This document shows positions 6,826 to 10,331 of a stretch of DNA of 10,331 bases, piece after piece (the first letter of the stretch is position 1; every line of letters begins with the position of its first letter). The translations under genes and the position numbers were made by a program. The notes beneath the pieces were generated by a model. That model did not search any database. It was not told the origin of the DNA and saw only the letters and a program-made list of their open reading frames with translations. Source of the stretch: Clostridia bacterium (lineage in GTDB: Bacteria > Bacillota_A > Clostridia > Christensenellales > Aristaeellaceae). The stretch covers positions 1 to 10,331 of the forward strand of contig JAFUDW010000003.1 of the NCBI GenBank assembly GCA_017464225.1. The letters are read 5' to 3'.

Positions 6826-9264
6826 TCATGGGCCGATCTCCCGCAGGATATCCTCGGGCGCGCCCAGAACGGTCACATACCCCTTCAAAAGCGCGGCCTT
6901 GTCCGAAAGCCCCCGGGAATGGGGATTGATGAAGATCCGGCATTTTTCGCGGCCGTTACGGGCCTCCTGGATCAGGTTCAGGGCGGCGGAATTGCCGTCA
7001 AAGGCAAGCAGCACGGAGGGCATGCGCCGGAAGATCTCGTAGGCGAAGCTCTTGTACAGCCCCATGCCCGAGCTTTCAATGGATATCAGGACGCCCACGC
7101 CGGCTTTTTGCAGCCGCGCGCGCTCCTGCGCGGTGATCAGGCTGGGCACGATGGCGAACACTCGGAACTTTCCCGCCGCCCGGCGCGCCAGGTATCCTTC
7201 CTGGGCGGACAGCGAGTGGCCCACCGCGAAGAAGACCCGCTGGGGATCAGCCTTGTCCAGCAGGCCGTCGATGAAGGCTTTGTCCGCCTCCCGCATCTGC
7301 GTATGCCGCCCGCTGCTGTTGAAGCTTCCGCCGGCCACCACGATGGGGAACATGCCCTGGGGCAGCGCTGCCAATTGGCCTTTGAGCCCTTCTTCGGCGC
7401 TGACCCTGCGGCCGCTCCGCCACAGATCGCGCCTCGGCGTTTCGGCGCGTTCCAGCAGCCGGGTATAAAACTGCTCGGTATCCCCGCCGGGGCAAACGTC
7501 CTGGAAGGCCAAGCGCTTTTCCTCAAATACGCGCAGACTCTGATCAAGGATGGCGTCCTCGGCCTGGCGCATGCGGCATAGCTCGGGCAGCGTCAGCCCC
7601 AGCAGCTTTTCCAGGCTCAATTCCTCGTCGATGGAATTGGTGCCGTACAGCGCGCCGCCGTCGGTGCCTTGCACGCAGCTGACGCCCGCCCGGAGATACT
7701 GCCGCAGCGGATGGCGGTCCAGATGGCTCAGATTGTTGAGGCGAACGTTGGAGGTGATCTGGAACTCCAGCGTTACGCCGCCCTGGCGCATATCCTCCAG
7801 CAGCTTTTTCCCCTTGGCGCCGCGCAGATCGCAGGTATACAGGCCGTGACCCACCCGCAGGGGCGGCATGGGCTGGCCGGGAGCCAGGGCTTCGGATACG
7901 CAGCGGATACTGTTGGCCACGTTGTCCCGCAGGCTGTCGTTTTCGCCGGCATGGATGCGGATCACAAAGCCGGGATGCTCCCCGGCGATCTCCACCAGCT
8001 CCCCGATCACGCTGCGCAGCTCCAGGATATCGTTGATCTCCTCGCCGATGATATCGCTGCCCGCCACATAGGGATCGCCCGCCACCGCCCGCAGGCACCG
8101 CAGGTTTTCGGCCAGGTAATCGTTGGGGGTCAGCCGATCCTTGATGATGGTCAGCGGGATACGGCGGATGCCGGCCAGAAAGCGCAGCAGCACGCCGGTT
8201 TCCCGGGTGACGGTGGGCATGATCTCGTGGATCTGCCGCAGCTTGGCGGGAAATTCCCGGCGGTTCAGCAGCGCGGTATCGGTGATTTCAGCATACTGGA
8301 TGCCGTGCCGCTGATACTCCCTGGCGATCCACAGCAGAAGATCCTGGTACAGCGTGTTGCGGCGATACCGGGGATCCTCCCGATCCTGGCGGATGCGCAG
8401 GGCGTATGCGCGCACCTCCCGGTCGGGGATGCCTTCTATATTGATGCCGGTAAATTGGCTTTCCGCTCGCTGCCCCTTGGTGAATACGTAGCGGTACAGG
8501 TATACCTTTTCCAGGTTGGCAAAAACCGCCTGGCCGTCCTTGGGGATGGTCAGGGAATTGCGGATCTTTTCTATGTTTGCAGCGGCGGCGGGCAGGTTGC
8601 CCAGGATCAGATCGGCGAAATTGATCAGCGTGTAATCGTCGATGCGCCGCTCCCTCCGATGACCCGTCAGCGCCAGGGGGCCCATCTGCGCCTCTACCCG
8701 GCGGCGCTCGGCCTCCAGACGGTCGCGCTGCGTCTGGGTGCATTGGAGACCGAGCTTTTTGATGTAGTAGTAGGGGTATCCGATCTGGTGCATGATCCCC
8801 AGGGCGATCAGGGCATCCGGGGGCAGATTGCCGTTCATATGGGTGTGCAGGTCTGTGCGGAATTTGCACTCGCTGCGGATATAGGTTTTTACGATGGTCT
8901 TTTCGATGCCCAGCCGGTAGTCCTTGGTTTGGCTCATCAGCGTTTTGGAGATGGCCGGGATCGAGGCTTTCAGCTCCACCCGCCCGTCGGGATAGATGTT
9001 GGCGATCTTGGTATTCCCAAGGCGCAGGATATAGACGCGGCGATTGTCCCCGTCAAAATAGCAGGGGATCTCGTCCCGGATCACCTTGAGGCCCTTTTCA
9101 TCCTCGCCGGTTTTCAGACCGCACAGCCGGGCCAGGTTGGTGATCAGATTGCCCGTATGGTGGTAGGGCGTGCGCATCACGTAAAAAAGCCTTTCGCCCT
9201 CCATATACAGGTCCATCACGATATCCTTTTCCCGATCCAGGTAAAACTGCTGAAAATAGATCAT
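6826..9264 (-). CDS. Adenosine-deaminase-like metallohydrolase with C-terminal Rossmann/SLOG-like domain
   Basis: An 812-residue protein, over twice the length of ordinary adenosine deaminase (about 340). Residues 1-130 match no family I recognise. The amidohydrolase barrel (about 134-600, with a helical, charged insert near 170-310) has DLHTHMNGNL (zinc ligands H140, H142), GSDIIGEE (402-409), RIHAGE (H438, catalytic E441), RVGHG (H473), TSNVRLNN (504-511) and GTDGGALYG (533-541). D535 should bind zinc, but the second Asp of the usual TDD motif, which contacts adenine, is G536. The substrate may therefore not be adenosine. Residues about 638-801 form an alternating alpha/beta region with VAGGSFNSSG (643-652) and FFAVGHSLS, resembling DprA/LOG-like (SLOG) nucleotide-binding folds; this call is tentative. 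Its start lies 22 bp after the DUF3990 stop, with GGAGG ten bases upstream. Confidence 0.8.
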   Translation of the reverse strand: MIYFQQFYLDREKDIVMDLYMEGERLFYVMRTPYHHTGNLITNLARLCGLKTGEDEKGLKVIRDEIPCYFDGDNRRVYILRLGNTKIANIYPDGRVELKASIPAISKTLMSQTKDYRLGIEKTIVKTYIRSECKFRTDLHTHMNGNLPPDALIALGIMHQIGYPYYYIKKLGLQCTQTQRDRLEAERRRVEAQMGPLALTGHRRERRIDDYTLINFADLILGNLPAAAANIEKIRNSLTIPKDGQAVFANLEKVYLYRYVFTKGQRAESQFTGINIEGIPDREVRAYALRIRQDREDPRYRRNTLYQDLLLWIAREYQRHGIQYAEITDTALLNRREFPAKLRQIHEIMPTVTRETGVLLRFLAGIRRIPLTIIKDRLTPNDYLAENLRCLRAVAGDPYVAGSDIIGEEINDILELRSVIGELVEIAGEHPGFVIRIHAGENDSLRDNVANSIRCVSEALAPGQPMPPLRVGHGLYTCDLRGAKGKKLLEDMRQGGVTLEFQITSNVRLNNLSHLDRHPLRQYLRAGVSCVQGTDGGALYGTNSIDEELSLEKLLGLTLPELCRMRQAEDAILDQSLRVFEEKRLAFQDVCPGGDTEQFYTRLLERAETPRRDLWRSGRRVSAEEGLKGQLAALPQGMFPIVVAGGSFNSSGRHTQMREADKAFIDGLLDKADPQRVFFAVGHSLSAQEGYLARRAAGKFRVFAIVPSLITAQERARLQKAGVGVLISIESSGMGLYKSFAYEIFRRMPSVLLAFDGNSAALNLIQEARNGREKCRIFINPHSRGLSDKAALLKGYVTVLGAPEDILREIGP

Positions 9265-9286
9265 GGTGCCCCATCCTCCGGCGTCG

Positions 9287-9868
9287 CTATTTCAGTATGT
9301 CCATGGTATCGCCCAGCTCTTTGGCGATAAAGGCCTGGTAAGCGGCCTCCTCCCGGCGGACGGCGGCGCGCCCGGCCTCCAGTTCCTCCGGGGAGAGCGT
9401 ATACGCCGACCGCCAGAACAGCTGAGCGGCGGCACGCTCGGTTTTGATCACGGTTTGCGCGTATTCCGGCCCGCCGCACAGCAGGCGGAGCGAAACCTCT
9501 CTTTTGAGCAGGCCGCTGGTGAGGATGCCCCAGGTATCGTACAGCGTGTCGTTGGCGATGGGGCCGACGATCACATCGTATTCCGCCAGGCTGTCCGCCC
9601 GGCCTGCGCGGTTGGCGAAAATGTAATCATACCAGGCCGCGTCCCGCAGGAAGCGTTTGACGCGCAGACCTTCCAGCGATAAGGCGTAGGCGTTTACGAT
9701 CGTATCGCAGCCCTTCCGCGTCCGCGCCCAGCGGCGTGAAAATTCGCCGTCATCCGAAAGATAAAAACCCTGACCGAAATCGGCGTTCTTTCGCCCGTAA
9801 CGGATATCGGGCTGCCTGATCTCGGCGAAGCCGGTATGGTACAGCACAATGGAATGACTGTCGTTCAT
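9287..9868 (-). CDS. DUF3990-family protein, ADP-ribosyltransferase-like
   Basis: A 193-residue protein matching the DUF3990 pattern: LYHTGF near the N terminus (9-14), NADFGQGFYLSDD (28-40), then YDVIVGPIANDT (97-108) and a QTVIKTERA stretch (138-146). DUF3990 is placed among ADP-ribosyltransferase-like folds. H11, Y36 and a residue in the QTVIKTE stretch would be the expected NAD-site positions, though I assign these only by pattern. Relatives often occur in small toxin-antitoxin-like gene pairs. Here the partner is the large deaminase-like protein 22 bp downstream. The C-terminal part (160-185) is helical and charged. The ATG at 9868 is chosen for AAGGAGG four bases upstream. Longer starts at 9928 (ATG) and 9943 (TTG) lack a ribosome binding site and the added residues look non-conserved. 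It is the first gene of the operon. Confidence 0.75.
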   Translation of the reverse strand: MNDSHSIVLYHTGFAEIRQPDIRYGRKNADFGQGFYLSDDGEFSRRWARTRKGCDTIVNAYALSLEGLRVKRFLRDAAWYDYIFANRAGRADSLAEYDVIVGPIANDTLYDTWGILTSGLLKREVSLRLLCGGPEYAQTVIKTERAAAQLFWRSAYTLSPEELEAGRAAVRREEAAYQAFIAKELGDTMDILK

Positions 9869-9941
9869 GACGCCTCCTTCATATTCGATGCTCCGGGCGA
9901 AGGCCGCGGCAGGGGACCGTCGCTCCATTCCGTTCAATATC

Positions 9942-9957
9942 AATAAACATGTTTATT
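9942..9957. promoter_or_regulatory. Perfect 16-bp palindrome, probable operator
   Basis: AATAAACATGTTTATT is its own reverse complement. It overlaps the last three bases of the -10 box of the operon promoter and covers the expected start point. A dimeric repressor bound here would block transcription of the DUF3990 operon. No regulator gene is seen next to it. It could also be a binding site for one of the operon's own products, as in autoregulated toxin-antitoxin loci. Confidence 0.55.
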
Positions 9958-9983
9958 ATACAGGAAGCGCTCATAAAAAACAA
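9955..9983 (-). promoter_or_regulatory. Promoter of the DUF3990-deaminase-cutC-glycosylasparaginase operon
   Basis: On the minus strand the -10 box is a perfect TATAAT (9960-9955), preceded by a 17-bp spacer and a weak -35 box TTGTTT (9983-9978). The predicted start near 9948 gives a leader of about 80 nt before the DUF3990 ATG. The weak -35 box suggests moderate or regulated strength. Between this promoter and copy C (9984-10043) I see only AT-rich sequence with short imperfect repeats. Confidence 0.65.
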
Positions 9984-10043
9984 TAAAAAGCGGGAGACGC
10001 AGATATCGGTATTGATACTGATTCTGAACTTGAATCATACAAA

Positions 10044-10331
10044 CAGAAATTTGATGAGAAACGATAAGGGCCTCCGCGGCCCTTATGAACCCGCGGCATG
10101 GGACTTCGCCCCCTGCACCCATCCCGGCGAACAGGGTTGAGTGTTCTATCAAACAATTTCCGCCAGATTAGCTGAAATGGTTGGCGCAGAGAGACCGTCT
10201 GAGGCTATGAAAAAGGCCAGTGCCGTCAGATTGGAGCAAGCTCCATCTGCCGTCCCTTGCCTTTTTCGGGATTGCTGCGCAATCCTCGGCCCGCTTCGCG
10301 TGCCAACCTCAGACTGGGGTTTTCTATCGAA
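10044..10331 (+). repeat. Structured repeat copy C (cut by window end)
   Basis: It starts with the same 12 bases as copy B, CAGAAATTTGAT (10044-10055). It continues through the left module, with hairpin 1 at 10064-10086 (9-bp stem ATAAGGGCC/GGCCCTTAT, loop TCCGC) and hairpin 2 at 10096-10116, and then core domain I at 10195-10317. Domain II and the right module would lie beyond the window. It sits upstream of the DUF3990 operon promoter in the same orientation as copy B. No gene is visible in it. Confidence 0.88.

Noticed and set aside
6826..9264. RdrB of the RADAR anti-phage system
   Set aside because: Overall length and a deaminase domain are similar, but there is no RdrA-type ATPase next to it and the C-terminal domain looks different. 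Kept only as a distant possibility.
10012..10040. Possible promoter (TTGATA, 17 bp, TCATAC) reading into copy C
   Set aside because: The -10 box matches the consensus at too few positions, and no equivalent is seen before copy B.

Overview
The window looks like a GC-rich gut Clostridia chromosome. Coding DNA is strongly GC-biased, start codons are preceded by AAGGAGG-type ribosome binding sites, intergenic promoters are AT-rich and sigma-A-like, and the genes are of types common in anaerobic Firmicutes. No rRNA or tRNA is present, so the lineage cannot be fixed more closely.

Region 1 (434-4522) is a pentose catabolism locus. An FGGY sugar kinase and AraD (L-ribulose-5-phosphate 4-epimerase) form a minus-strand operon. 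A FucI-family ketol isomerase is transcribed divergently from it. The 147-bp gap between the kinase and isomerase start codons holds two well-formed back-to-back promoters and a small palindrome between their -35 boxes. Isomerase, kinase and epimerase together give a complete L-arabinose-like route to D-xylulose 5-phosphate. No classical AraA is present in the window, so the FucI-type enzyme probably takes that step.

Region 2 (5145-9983) is a minus-strand four-gene operon reading from right to left. It has one promoter, and a perfect 16-bp palindrome overlaps its -10 box. The genes are a DUF3990 protein (ADP-ribosyltransferase-like), an 812-residue adenosine-deaminase-like protein with an unknown N-terminal domain and a C-terminal Rossmann/SLOG-like domain, a CutC-family protein, and a glycosylasparaginase. 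Gaps of 22, 21 and 1 bp suggest co-transcription. The first two genes look like a nucleotide- or NAD-centred pair. The last two look like a glycoasparagine catabolism pair.

The most striking content is noncoding. Three copies of one large, intricately structured repeat lie at the borders of these clusters: copy A (1-433, reverse orientation, cut by the window start), copy B (4523-5110, complete) and copy C (10044-10331, cut by the window end). Copy B is 588 bp, has perfect 12-bp terminal inverted repeats and no convincing ORF. It consists of two related terminal modules of about 150 bp in inverted orientation around a core of two multi-branched foldback domains. Several stems differ between copies by compensatory substitutions, so the fold is under selection. 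I do not recognise the family. It behaves like a MITE-like non-autonomous element, a large structured RNA, or both.
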